A DNA stretch of 64,000 nucleotides from Cyanophora paradoxa (taxonomy: Eukaryota; Glaucocystophyceae; Cyanophorales; Cyanophoraceae): the NCBI GenBank assembly GCA_004431415.1, contig QPMI01000495.1, forward strand, positions 1-64,000, given 5' to 3'. Position numbers and translations under genes: made by a program. The notes under the pieces were generated by a model. It ran no database searches. It worked only from the letters and a program-made list of their open reading frames with translations, and was not told the DNA's origin. Each line of letters begins with the position of its first letter. Positions within the stretch are counted from its first letter, which is position 1. Positions 34,901 through 46,975 of this stretch are shown here, one piece after another.

Positions 34901-37900
34901 GCGGGCGGGGCCCGGGGCCGGGGGTGCAGCTCTTCCTGGTGGCGGTGCTGGAGGAGCTCTCCGCGGCGAGCGTCCACGCCCGCCTCGACGACGACCTCGC
35001 CAGGGCCCGCCTAAAAATAGATCCGCGCCCTCCCTTAGGGCCGCTCAGGCGCGCGGGGTCAGATGCTGGCGTGCGAGGGGCCCGTCGAGCTCTACCGCCT
35101 CATCCTCCGCCGCCTCGCCGCCCGCCACGGGCGAGACCTCGCGCGCCCCGCCCCGCCCCGCCCCCGCGAGCCCGCCGGCCCCGCCCGCCTGACGCCTCCC
35201 CCCCGCACAGGTGCAGGACGCGGCCTGCGCGGTCGCCTGCACCCGCCACGGCATCGCCGAGGTCCGGATCCGCCCCGCCCGCTCCAGCCCGCCCCGCAAA
35301 CGCGAGCGACGGCGCAGGCGGAGCTCGTGGGGTTCCTCCACGTCGACGCCCCCGGGGGGCCCCCCAACGTGCGCCCCCAACGGAAAAGCGTCGTCGCCCC
35401 GGCCTGCTGACCTGGCCCGCCCTGCCCCGCCCCGCGCAGCTGGAGTGGTGCTTCCTCTGGCAAGAGTTCCTGCCCCTCGTCGTCAACCGCCGTCCGCCCG
35501 CCCTCTCTCACGGCGCCGGGGCTCGCGCTCACCGCTTCCCGGGGCCCGGCGCAGAGAGCTTGTACAGCTTCACGCACCGCTGCACCCAGGAGGCCTGCCC
35601 TCCGCTCCCGCCCACCGGCTAGCTCGGTCCCGCCTACCGGGCTAGCTGAGACATCCCCTAGAATGTCTAAGTCTTGAGGCTTTGGATGGACCGCCCGCCG
35701 GCTCCGGACCCTCTTGATCTAGCAGGCCCCGCCCCGGCGGGACTGAGGGCGGCGCAGGCGGTCGAGCGGGAGTTCGGCGTCGACCCTAACCCCGCGGCCG
35801 GCCCCTCCGAGTTCCACGGCCGCCTCGGTCCGCCCCCGCCCCCGCCTGCAGTCCTGCCTCTATCTTTCGGACCGCTTCTCGCTGAGCCGCCCGCGTGCCC
35901 TTTCGATCCGCAGGCGAGTTCTTCGCGGGGCACGAGAACGCGGGGCGGATGGCGGAGGAGGCGCCGTGGGCGCTGGCGCGGGCGGGGCGGGGCCGCCTGG
36001 GCGCCCTGGCGGCGGCGATGTGCCAGCCCGAGATCCTCAACCGCCTCGACCCGTGCGCGGCCCTTCGCGATCGCTGGAGCGGGCTGCCAGTGGAGATGCG
36101 GGCTGCGTGCGGGGAATCGACCCAGCGGCCTCGGGCAGGTACGAGGCGGCGCGGGTGTGGCGCCTTGCCGGCGCCGAGGAGGAGGCCGCCGCACGGTGCG
36201 CCCCGCCCGCTACCGCACGCGCGGATCAATTCCGCAGAACCGCTAAATCTTGACGGGGCGGCCCGGCCGCGCGGCAGGTACGGGGAGGGCCTGGGGCTGC
36301 GCGGGGCCCCGGGCGGGGCTTCGCCGGCGGACCCGGCGGCGCTGGAAGTCGCCGGGGCCGTCCTCGACGCCCTCGGCCGGCCCCGCGCCGCCCTCCCCTT
36401 CCTCCAGGTCCCTGAGCGTCGGGCGCGGAGCGCGGAGGGCGCCCTGACCTCGGGGCGGGGCGCGCAGGAGGCGCTGCGGCTGCGGCGGGCGGCGGCGGGG
36501 GGCCCCGGGGCGGAGGACGCGGGGACGGCCGCCGCCGCCAGCGACCTCGCCGAGCTCTACAGGCGCGCCCGCTCATGCGCGGCTGCTCCTTAAGATCTAA
36601 GCGAGCTCTTGCCTTCGTCCCTGCTCTAGCCGTGCCATAGCGCTCGAGTCCTCGCCGACGTTTCTCCTCCCGAGGTAGCGCCGCGTCGGCCCCGGGCGCG
36701 GCTGACGCGCGCGGGGCGCAGGAAGGCGGAGGACTACGAGGCGGCCGAGGCCCTCTACAAGGCCCGCCCCCGCCCCCGCGCCCGGGCCCGCCGAGCTGCC
36801 CCTCTCAGCCCCTCCGACCCCGCAGGAGGCGCTGGGGACGATGCGGCGCGTGCTGGGGCCCGAGGACCCCACAACCGCCTCTGTCGCCCAGGCCCGCCCC
36901 ACATCCCCGCCCATCGCCCCGCCCCCGCGCCCCCGCGAGCGGCGCGCAGAACTACGGGGCGATGCTGCGGATGCGGGGGGAGGCGGGGGCGGGGCGGCCG
37001 CTGCTCGAGGAGGCCCTCCGCGTCTACCGCGCCGCCCTCGGCGACCTCCACCCCGTGCGCCGCCCGCCTTAGCGCCTGATCTGAGCCCACCAACGCCTGC
37101 GTTGACGCCGGCCCGCCGCCTCGGGCGCAGCACACGGGGGCGGCGGCGGGGAACCTGGCGGGGGCGCTCGAGGACCTCGGCGAGCGCGCCGCCGCGAGAC
37201 CCCTCTACCAGGCCCCCGCCCCCTCCTAGCGTCCCCCCCACCCCGCGGGCCGGGCCGCTCACGCCCCCGCAGGAGGCGCTGGAGATCCGGCGGCGCGCCC
37301 TCGGCCACGACCACCCCGTGCTCCCCTTCCCCGCCCGCCCTCGGCTGCGGCCGGGCGGCTGCTCGATCTCACCGGGCGGCGGGGCGGGCGGGGCGGCAGG
37401 AGACGGGGACGGCGGCGGAGAACCTGGGCTCCTTCCTCGTCGCGGGGGGCGACCTCGAGGCCGGCGTACCCCTCCTCGAGGCCCGCCCCGCCCCCGGCCC
37501 GGTGGCTCCTTAGGCCTTCGCTTACGCTGCGGGGCGCAGGAGGCGGTGCGGGTGAAGCGGGGGGCGCTGGGGCCCTCCCACCCCGAGCTCGCCAGCGCTC
37601 TCGTGGTGCGGCCCCGGAGGGAAAGAAGGGGGGTGCGAGGCAGGGCCTGACCGGTCCCGGGGCGGCAGTGCCTGGGGTACGCGCGGCAGCAGGCGGAGCA
37701 GTTCCAGGCGGCCCGCGAGCTCTACCAGGTCCCGCCCTCGCTCTTGTTTTCTTCTTCCCCTCGCCCCACGCCCTCCGGCCGGGCAGGAGGCGCTGGAGAT
37801 CCGGCGGGGGGCGCTGGGCGCCGGGCACCCGATCGCGAGCGTCGCCGACGTCGCCCACCGCCTCGGCCAGGCGCGCCCTCGCTCCGCACCCTCGTCGCTC

Positions 37901-38189
37901 CGGATCTAGACCTCTGGGACCTAGGCCTCCGTGAGTGGCGCCCTGATCCGTCCGCCCTGATCGCGGCGGGGCGGCAGGTGTGCGACCGGATGGCCGACTG
38001 GGAGGACGCCCAGAAGCTCTACGAGGTGCCGTCGTCCCCTTCCGCAGTTGATGTGGGGTCGGATCATCGCGCTCATGGCCCATGGGACGCTGCGCGCAGG
38101 AGGCGGCGCAGGCGTACGAGGCGGCGGGGGACCCGCGGGCGGAGGGCGCCCGGGCCGACCTCGCCGCCGTCACCGAGTTCCTCTCGTAG
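31957..38189 (+). CDS. NPHP3-like STAND NTPase: DUF4062, NACHT-type P-loop, TPR repeats
   Basis: ATG at 31957 gives MGCCNSRPREY, a candidate for N-myristoylation on Gly2 and palmitoylation on Cys3/Cys4, followed by a (Pro-Gln)5 tract. DUF4062 follows: VRVFLSSTFQDMQAERDAIR across an intron, then HAVDLRWGITDDACKSGMVT and EVERSNYFAAF. Walker A is GPNGCGKSSLLASW (33708-33731, then an intron) and Walker B is VVLVIDGVDQ (about 34262), with DLAWLPAAAGPRLRLLLSTP after it. Later exons fit the helical arm (LFLVAVLEELSAASVHARLD; GEFFAGHENAGRMAEEAPWA). TPRs with kinesin-light-chain-like spacing run from about 36280 to 38189 (EALEIRRRALGHDHP; EALEIRRGALGAGHP; EAAQAYEAAGDPRAEG). The domain order matches nephrocystin-3 and related NACHT-TPR proteins. 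Many introns are 50-90 nt, often with GTACCCC donors. The stretch 35580-35740 is not firmly connected, so two genes remain possible. Confidence 0.85.
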
Positions 38190-39060
38190 CCCTCTTAGCC
38201 CGCCTTCGCCCATCCGCACGGCGCGGCTATAAGCGTGTACGGCCTTCTTCGTCTAAGTCCTTCTGATCCGCAGCCTCTCATAATGAATCCGCAGCCGTTT
38301 CCTGTTCTACTAGAGTCACAGCCGACCCTGTTCTCTCGGTAGCCCTCGTAGCCGCCCTCACGATCATGATCAGGCCTCCGCGCAGGGCGCGGCTATAAGA
38401 ATGTACAGCCTTTGATTTCTTCTGACCCGTAGCCTCTGTTCCTCTCCATCTTCACTTTTCTAGAGTCACAGTCTGCGTTTCTCGCGTCCATGTGCAGCTT
38501 CGCGTCTTTCCCCTTTGATTTTTCGCGCCCATGTACAGCCCCTCCCCTTTCACAGTCCGAGTCTCGCCTCAGGCTGCATCATTTATATTTACGTGCCTGT
38601 ACAGTTTAGGTTTGCATGAATGGGAGAGCATAAATAGTTTCCATTAGTACTGATCATGATTTCAGCTGTAATCGATATCCGATGATCTGTTGTTGCGCGT
38701 CGCTGTGTTGGTTTATAATTAGCACATCTTTCAGTAATTTCTTTTTGAATTTATAATTAGGGACTCTTCATCTACCGTCTCGGGACTCCTTTAGGGACAG
38801 CGAAGAATTTCGAAATTCTTTAAGCCATCCCATCCCGGCCCCGGTAGGCCGGCCAGCCCCCGCGACTCCGGATCTGGCGCCGGCCGCGCCGGCTGGCGAA
38901 AATAGTGATCATGATAATTTGCAGTACTAGACGGTTTCGTACGTACTCGAAATCAATCCTAGATCTAGTTCTAGATATAAAATTCGAAAGATGCGCTCCC
39001 TTAAGCTTCACAAGATGGGCAATGGCCGCTGGGCCACGGAAATAAATGCGACGCACAATA
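38190..39060. other. 3' spacer with a degenerate tandem duplication
   Basis: No gene is supported. A segment with GGCGCGGCTATAAG, then TGTAC, then GCAGCCTCT / GTAGCCTCT, occurs at about 38187-38280 and again at about 38342-38432, which is a diverged tandem repeat of about 160 bp starting right at the stop codon of the NPHP3-like gene. CGATCATGATC is at 38360. The rest is AT-richer spacer. Confidence 0.5.
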
Positions 39061-39061
39061 G

Positions 39062-39836
39062 CTACGCGACAGCTGAGCCAGACCACCACGTGCTCCAGCC
39101 CGCTTTGACGAGCTCCAGCTGCCCGCGGAGCCGGGCGGTCAGGCACAACCGAAGTCTCGAAACCGCATGCATTCGAATTCGAGATCATGAGATAATCGCA
39201 CCCACGCAGTGACCTCCAGGCTCTTAAGCTTCGCGGAAGAGCCGGCGAAGGTCGGCGCATCGACATCGACATCGCCGGCCTCGCTGGCATCGAGCTCGAG
39301 CACGTCCGGATACTCCTCGAGCTCGCGGCGTACTTCTGCTCGACAAAGAAGTCGATGGAAGAAACTGAAGAAGCTCGCGATCATGAATATAACTTGCGCA
39401 CCGCAAGACGTGCACGTGGCTCGGCAAGGGTCTCTTCACGATCGCAGGACTCGGGCTCCTTGAGCTCCTCAAGGCCAGCGTAAGCTTTCTGCATCGTCCC
39501 GTCGTCGAAGCCGGTCACGAGCTCTTCGAAACCGGCCTTCTCGGCATATGCATCTTCGGCAGCCGTCTTGGCCTCGTCAAAGGCCTTCTCCGCCTCACTA
39601 GAACTCTCCGATTCCTCGTCTAGGAGCCGAGCATATTCCGCAAGAGCCATTTCCTTGTCTGTGCGGGTCTGCGCTGCGGCTGCAACCACCAGCGCTGCCG
39701 CGGCGCGGGTCCGTGCGACTTCGGCACGATTCCGTGCCTCCTCCGCGATTTCGAGAATCGCACTGGCCTTATCACGCCGCCAGCGCTTCAGCGTCTCGAA
39801 ATGTTGCGCATGCTGCCGAACATCTCCAGATTCCAT
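39062..39836 (-). CDS. Possible small coiled-coil or acidic protein gene
   Basis: On the minus strand an ATG at 39836 opens 151 codons of highly charged, helical-looking sequence (ARLLDEESESSSEAEKAFDE). Possible further exons encode LLCRAEVRRELEEYPDVLEL and, near 39150-39062, ARLRGQLELVKAGWSTWWSG before a stop. I could not make the splice phases agree for the last junction, and the plus strand is also open through part of this region. No family is recognised. Treat it as provisional. Confidence 0.35.
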
Positions 39837-40241
39837 CTAATCTGCAGATCGAAGAATAAGCTCTTCCGTTCCCGGGGCTGGGCGAATCTAAATTTGCGCG
39901 CGAAGCCCGCGAGGCCCGCGACACCCGCAAAAATTCGCAAAAGACCGCGAAAGCCCGGCACACCCGCGAAAATTCGCAAAAGACTTCGAAGGTCCCGACC
40001 CCTGGCGGAAAGGAAGGACTTGCGCACCTGCACGGATCGAATCCCTTCGCGCTCTCTGCTTCGAATTTCTCTTAAGCGTCTTTTCCTCTAGATCTTCCCC
40101 CCCCTTCTCGCCCCCCCCCTGCCCCCTCTTCTCGCCCGGCCCCCTTCTAGCAAAAGTTTCTCGCGATTCGATCCAAGCTCAAATTTAAATTCTCCCCCCC
40201 TCCTGATCTCGTCAGCTGCAGCTGCAGCCGCGAGGCAAGCG
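39837..40241. promoter_or_regulatory. 5' region of the adenylyl cyclase gene
   Basis: This spacer upstream of the cyclase ATG carries a twofold direct repeat containing AAAATTCGCAAAAGAC (about 39931-39946 and 39968-39984), each copy preceded by ACACCCGC. A C/T-rich tract follows at 40095-40150. No ORF of interest is seen. Confidence 0.4.
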
Positions 40242-43200
40242 ATGCCCGACGCGCTGAGTGAACCGTTGCCGCCAGCAGCTTCGCCTGCTCTCGAGCTCGG
40301 TAATGGCGAGACATCCGCCTCCGCGGCCGGCCCGGGCGCCGGCCCGAGCTCGGCATCCATCAAACTTCCAGAAGGTTCTGCGGTGCAAGCGAGTCCGGAG
40401 GAAGGTTGCGGCTCCATCGTTCAGCTTTCTGGACGCGGCCTGCAGCGCCTGCCATTCTGGACTTTCGGCACCCATCCCGCTTCCGTGACGAGCCTGGACC
40501 TCTCCCGGAACGCGCTTTCATCGTTTCCGAACTTCTTCTCCTCCGGTACGGGCCCTCGCTTGCCCGACCGACGTCGACGCAAAACCGTTGCCGAGTGAGC
40601 GTTCGCAGGATTCAAGCACCTGCGCTCCCTTGTGCTGAGCCATAACAAGCTCAGCAACCCGCCGGAGTCGTTCTTCCGCCTCATTTCGCTGACGAATCTC
40701 GACCTGAGGTGCGAGGCCGTTTTTGCGCTCCCTTCGCTTGAGCGCTGCTCGCGCTGCTATATACCTGGGACCGCATGTTTCTTTCGCAGCTTCAACGAGA
40801 TCGGAGACCTCCCAGCGGCGCTCGGACGCCTCACCTCGCTCAGCAGCCTCAGCGTTCGCGGCAATCAAATCACGTACCTGACCTCAGCGGTGGGGCGGTG
40901 CCAGAGCCTCGTCCGCCTCGGTACGCGAAAATGAATTCGTTTCAAATGGCCTTTGAATGCGAGCGCTGTCTACTGATCATGACCGCACCTAGATCTGCGT
41001 GCGAATCGAATCATGAACCTCACTTCCGAGCTCGGAAAGTGCGTCTGCGTCCGCGGTCCCGTGCTTTGCGCCCAGGTCAGCAGATGCGTGCACGCCAGGT
41101 TGCCGAAGCTGTCGATTCTTCGCGTAGCGGGGAACCCCATATCATCACTGCCCACGGAGCTTCTGCGGAACTGTCCCGCTATCGCTCACAAGCTCCTCGG
41201 TTCGCCGGTCGCTCATCTAGATTTAGATCTGGACCGGAGATACGCGAGCCCGCCGCTGATCATGAGCTTCTATTCCAGACGATCTGCTTCCGATGGACGT
41301 GGGCGAGCAGATCGCCGTCTCCCGCCGCCGCCTTGCAGCGTCCTTCCGCGACGCGATGTCACAGGTTCGCGGAACCACAAAAATTGTATTCTTCAATCGG
41401 AACCTCTAAGACGCGCTCCTCGCAGCGAGCGCTGCTCGAGGCCGACGCCGCTGGGCTCCGTGACATGGTCCGCGAAGCTCGCGGCCTCCTCGACGAGGCG
41501 AACGAGGTGCCCATTCGGCATTCATGATCACCAGAAAATGCGGGTGCAAATTAAAGCTAACAACTCACGCTCAGGAGAACGAACGGCTCCGCCAATCTGC
41601 CGCGCGGATCGAGGAAGAGGCCGAAAGCGGGCGGGGCGAGCTGGGACGGGCCCTGGACTCAGTTTCGCGCCTCGCTTCCAATCTGCGAAAGGTGCGCGAA
41701 ACTCCGCAGTACAGTGTCAAATAAAGCGCGAATCGATTTAACCGACACGCGGCAGGCCGAGGAGGAGCTTCGGGAGTCTACGGATCGCGCCTCGAATTTC
41801 GCGAGGCAGATCGAGGAGCTCGAGCGCCGGGCGGCACTCGCCACGGTGCGCGAAATGTGTTTTTCGCAGCCGAATCCTTGCGCTTACGCTCGCAAATTTC
41901 GCGCAGCGCGCGGCGGCGGCCCAGGCGGAAGACGCGAACCCCGCCCCGACGGGGCGCGTCGCCCTTGTCTTCACCGACATCCAGTGCCCGCTCTGCTTTC
42001 TCCACTCTGGCTTGAGCTTCGGTTTGATCATGAGTCCCTCTGCAGGGGCTCGACGTCGCTCTGGGACGCCGACCCCGAGGTCTGCTTTAGTTTATTTCAA
42101 AGGTGGCCGCAACCGCGTGCTGACCAGAGCCCGCAGATGATGGCCGAGGCCCTGCGCGAGCACAACCGCATCCTGGTTCGATCCGCCACGCCCGCACGCG
42201 CCGGTCGTCGCGGTCTGGTTGCCGCTGATCATGACCGACCCTATTTCGCAGCGCGAGTGCATCCGCAGCGCCCGTGGGTTTGAGGTGCGATTCGCCGCAA
42301 CTGGAATTCGAATCCAGCCGGCGCCGCCCGCTCGCAGTTCAATTCGATTGAACCTCGCGCAGGTGAAGACGGAGGGGGACGCCTTCATGGTGGCCTTCCC
42401 CACGGCCCGCGATGCGCTCGCCTTCTGCCTCCGCGCCCAGGTCCGCGCCCCTCCCAAAGCTTAAAATGTAAATACAGAGAGTGAATATGGACGGAATCGC
42501 AGGCGGGGCTGGTGCGCGGGGCGTGGCCCGAGGCGCTGCTCGGGCGGCGGGAGACGGCGGTCGAGCGGGACGCGCGCGGCGATACCATCTACCGCGGCCT
42601 CCGCATCCGCGCCGGCATCCACGTCGGTCCGCTGTCTTAAAATATTGCTCCGCATTAGTTATTCCGCTGGAAGTTATCATGCAATGCTTAATGTTTTCGC
42701 AGGCTCCCCGCGCTGCGAGGTGGACCCCGTTCTTCACCGAATGGACTACTTCGGACCCGTGCGCTTCGGACCACTACGAGAGAAATTGCCTATATCTGGA
42801 CGAGTCCAAATTTAAACTCTGACTGCTTTCGTGCAGATGGTCAACAAGGCGGCGCGCGTCTCCGGCTGCGCCTACGGCGGCCAGGTGCACGCGCCGCGCT
42901 TCATTTCTTCCTCCGCTGCGCTAAATGTTTCGCAGACGGTGCTCTCGGCCGCCGCCCACGGCGCCATCTGGGGCCCCGAGGCCGCCGAGGGCGGCGCGGA
43001 GGCTCCGGATTCGGAGGCGTGTGCGTGCGAGGAGGTGCGTGAGGCGGTAGTGGCGCCCGTCGGGCAGGTCGCCCTCAAGGGCATCGACGCCCCCGAGTTC
43101 CTCTACCACGTGCGCAATTTCAATGCGCGATTTCAGCACCCGAGAAGAGCTTCTGAGGATACGGCTCTGATGCGGTTTCGCAGGCGCTGCCCCCATCACT

Positions 43201-46200
43201 GGCGGGCCGCGCCTTCCCCGCGCCCCGCGCCGCCGACAACCAGAAAGAGCTTCTCTCCCAGCAGGCAGCCGCACGCTTTCTCGCTCGGAGCTCTTGCACG
43301 GAACAATACGTAACTTTGACGCGGCGCAGCTGGAGGAGCTGCGAGCGGCGAACGCGGCGCTGACGAGCGAGCTCGGGCGCCTCTCCAGCGACATCGTCGC
43401 CGCCCGCCGCACCGCCGAGGACCTCCAGGCGCCCCTCCCCGCCTCACCTCGACCGCAATTATATTCGACTTCGTTTGACTTCTTTCGGTTGTAACAGGGC
43501 CGTCTCTTCCACCTTCGCGCGAGTCCCGGCCCCACCGCTTTGATTTCCTTCCGCGCCTGATCGTGAGCGCTGCCACGCCGCGCTCCTTCGCCCCGCAGCG
43601 GCGGCGGGTGAGCGACGCGGGGGACACGGAGGTGGAGCGCATCCTCGCCGACGCCACCTTCCAGGCGCGCCATCGAAATAGAATTAAAATATACAGAAGT
43701 GCTCTCGTGCAAATTAAAAGCAGTTGCTAGTGCAAAAGTCCTGCGAAAAACACCAAAGGATCGTTAGCGTCAAATTTCGCGGAACATCACTGACGCGGGG
43801 CTCTCGGGCGGGGGCAGGTGGAGTCGCTGCGGGGCCAGCTGGACTCGCTGCGGCGGGAGGTGGACGCGGGGCGCAGCTCGACGCTCGCCCTCGCCGACCA
43901 CCAGCGCGCCCTCGAGGACGGCCTCGTCGCCACCCTCCGCGTCCGCCTTCGAATCAATCATTCGGGCTTCCAATTTATACCCTTGCGTATTTAAACATTC
44001 GCTTTCCTTCAGGGTCAGATGGAGGGCCTGGAGAGCGAGAACAGCCGCCTGGAGGCGGCGCTCGCGCAGGCCGGCGCCAACGCCGCCGCGGCCGCCGCCG
44101 AGCGCGAGGAGGCCCTCGCGGCCCTCGAGGCCCGCCGCGCCGAGGTGCGCCCCCAACAAAGACTTGGCGTACGCATGGATTTCGCGGCTTTGAGCGCTTC
44201 GCATGCGCCCAGGTGGCGTGCGAGGCGGAGCGGATGCGCGCGGAGCTCGCGGCGGCGACGGCCGAGCGCCAGGCCTCTGGTGCGCTTCGCGAAATTCTTG
44301 ATCAAACGGAATCGGATACTGATTTCGCTCGCAGAGTCCGAGCTGGCGCGGCTGGCGGAGGAGGTGGCCGGGGCCGCGCGGGCCAGGGCGCCGCGCTGGA
44401 GGCGCTGCGCGGGCGGCGGGTGCCGCCGGCGAGCTCCGCCGCGCCGTCGACGAGGCCGACGCCCAGCGCCGCTCCCTCGCCCTCGAGGTCGGCCTTCTAA
44501 TTTAACTTCTTCCATTAAACAAAATTCTTCACTCATTGATATTACGCCGCAACCTCAGGCGGGGCGGCTGGAGGAGACGCTGGGGGCGGCAGAGGGCCGC
44601 CTGGCGGAGGCGGAGGGGGCCCTCCGCGCGGCCGCGGGGGAGGCCGCCTGCCTCCGCGCCGCCGTCGCCGACCTCGCCGGTGCGAAAAGCCAAAGCGTGA
44701 TTAAATTACGCTTCTTGCTTTTACGCTTTAAAATCTCCTGGCTCGCATAATTTCTACTGCGCGCAGGGGCGCTGGAGGTGGCGCGCTGCGAGCTGCGCGC
44801 GGCGCTGGCGGCGGCGGAGGCCGGCCGCTTGCGCGCCGACGGCGCCGAGGCGCATGTCGCCGAGCAGCGCCGCGCCCTCGCCGCCCTCTCCGCCCAGGTG
44901 CGCAGCCGCACCGGGGCGCGAAACCCGCCCCTGAAAACTATTCTAGCCGCTATTATATACGTGTGATCGATACTCGGAGCTGATGCCTGTTCTCTGCAGA
45001 AAGCAGCGGCGGAGTGCGAGATCGCCGGCCTCCGCGCCGCCCTCGGGGCCGCCGAGGAGGGCGCCGCACAGGCGGAGCTCGAGGCCGGCGCCCGCCTCGC
45101 CGGCCTGCAGGACGAGGTGCGCGCGAAAAGCGGATTTCGCGGGGCGGGCCCTTCCCCTTTTTCGTTTTCGCGGTGCTGCCATAGATCGTATGCGAAGAGT
45201 TCTCGAACCAGACCGATTATCGCCGAGCTGGTATACGGGCTAAACTTCCTCGCGCCATCTCAGAGCCTGATCATGAGATCGCATTCAGAGCGCCGAGCCT
45301 GACTCCGATGCGCGCAGCTGGCGGAGGCGCTGGAGGCGCAGGGGGCGCTGGAGCGGTCGGAGGCGGCCCTCCGCGCGCGCCTCGCCGCCGCCACCGACGC
45401 TGCGACCGCCGCCGCCGCCGCCGCTGCCGCCGCTGCCGCCGTGCGCTCTGATTCCTGTCTCTCAGATCTAGAACTGACCCGCGAAATTCGTTTTTCGCGC
45501 GCGGCAGAGCGCGGGCGCGGGCCGCGCGGAGCGGGCCTCGCCGGACGAGGCGGAGCTCGCGCGGGCGCGGCACCGCCTCCTCGCCGCCGGCAAGCGGGTC
45601 AGCATCTAATTCTACGCTGAGCCGCGAAAAAGTATATTTTAAAATGCCCGCACCGCACCGGACCGCAGATCGAGGCGCTGTCGGCGCGCGCCGCGGCGGC
45701 GGAGACCGTCGCGGCGCTGCCGCCGGAGCGGCACGAGCTGCGCCGCGCCGTCACCGCGCGCCTCAAGCTCGCCGCCGCCGTCCACTCGGCCCTCGCCGAC
45801 CTCGCCCGCTCCGCCGGCGCCACGGGCCCCGCCCCGTACCCCGCCCTGTCCGAGGCCTGCACGCCGCGCTCCCCGCAGCAATCGCCGCTCCCGTACCCGT
45901 ACGCGTCGGCGCCGGCCTCGGCGCTGGGGCGGCGCCGCTCGAGCGTCGGGTCGGCGGAGGGTCTGCAGCTGCAGCTCGCCTCGAACCCCTTCTCGCCGCT
46001 GCTGCCGCTGGACCCGCCCACCGTCGCCCCGAGCCCGGCGACGCCCTTCGAGCTCGGCCTCGCCACGCCCCGGCCCCGCTCGCGGTCGGCCTCCGTCTCC
46101 GAGCTCGCGATCACGCCCCGCACGCCCTCCGCGGGCGGCCTGTCCATGGGTCCCCTCGCCCGCCGCGGGAGCCTCTTCGCCTCCCCGGAGGCCTCGCCGC

Positions 46201-46714
46201 CGGCCGCGGCCCTCGCCCGCCGCGGCTCCGGCGCCAGCGGCAGCGACGCGTGCGCTGCTAATTCTAACGTTACTCGCATTTGCTGCGAAGAAGTCGGCTG
46301 ATCGCGAGAATTCCGCACAGGGACGGCCTCGGCCCGGCGCCCTTCGGCTCCTCGTTCCGCCTCGCGCGCCCGGCGCCGAGCGGCCCGGCCGTCATCCCCG
46401 TCCACCAGGTACCACTGAGCATTCGCCAGTCGAGGCCCTAATTTGCAGATACTCCAATTTGCGCATGCCGAGTCTCACGCCTCTCGTCGCAGGCGGTAGC
46501 GGCGGTGGCGGCGGTGCTGCAGCGCCACCTGACGGCCGCCGAGCGCCTGCACCTGGGTATCCCCTCCGGCCCCGCCGGACCCGCCCAGCCGCCGCCCTCT
46601 TCCCTCGGGACCCCCGCCAAGCTCAAGGTCAGTTGCAAGCCCAAGTCCAAGGCCTCGACGCCGGCGGCGACGCCCAAGGCCCCCCGGCAGCCCCTCCGGG
46701 CTCTCAACCAGTAA
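40242..46714 (+). CDS. Leucine-rich-repeat adenylyl cyclase with coiled-coil tail
   Basis: ATG 40242, TAA 46712-46714. The N-terminal LRRs cross several introns: VTSLDLSRNALSSFPNFFSS, LRSLVLSHNKLSNPPESFFR, LSSLSVRGNQITYLTSAVGR, LPKLSILRVAGNPISSLPTE. A short coiled coil (ENERLRQSAARIEEEAESGR) leads into a class III cyclase domain: VALVFTDIQGSTSLWDADPE (metal Asp codon 41976-41978), FEVKTEGDAFMVAF, LRIRAGIHVG and MDYFGPMVNKAARVSG, ending VALKGIDAPEFLYHV. The Lys of VKTEGD and the Asp of MDYFG are the adenine-selecting pair, so cAMP is the predicted product. The transition-state Asn and Arg of VNKAAR are present. From 43310 to about 45760 at least ten short exons encode continuous coiled coil. 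The C-terminus is Ser/Pro-rich, with RRSSVGS and RRGSLFAS as possible basophilic-kinase sites. LRR plus cyclase recalls fungal CYR1. Confidence 0.9.
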
Positions 46715-46975
46715 CAGCCCTGATCATGAAAGGAACTCGCCGGAGAGGAGATAGTCACCGTACCTCTCCAATTTCTACCAAACCATGCAATTTGTACCTG
46801 CCAGTACCATTCAATGATTTCTGAAATTCCTCCCCGAAATATATAATTCGCGACGCAAAATTTCTCGCGCGAGGGGCCCCTCGGATGGCCACATGCACGC
46901 ATTCTCCTGAGCTCCGAATACCGCATGCTACCGCATATATACTGAGCTTGAATTTCCGTCCACTTTCTGTCCGCG

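Noticed and set aside
34339-35622. 427-codon plus-strand ORF in the NPHP3-like gene
   Set aside because: It reads through GC-rich introns in a frame different from the Walker B and helical-arm exons.
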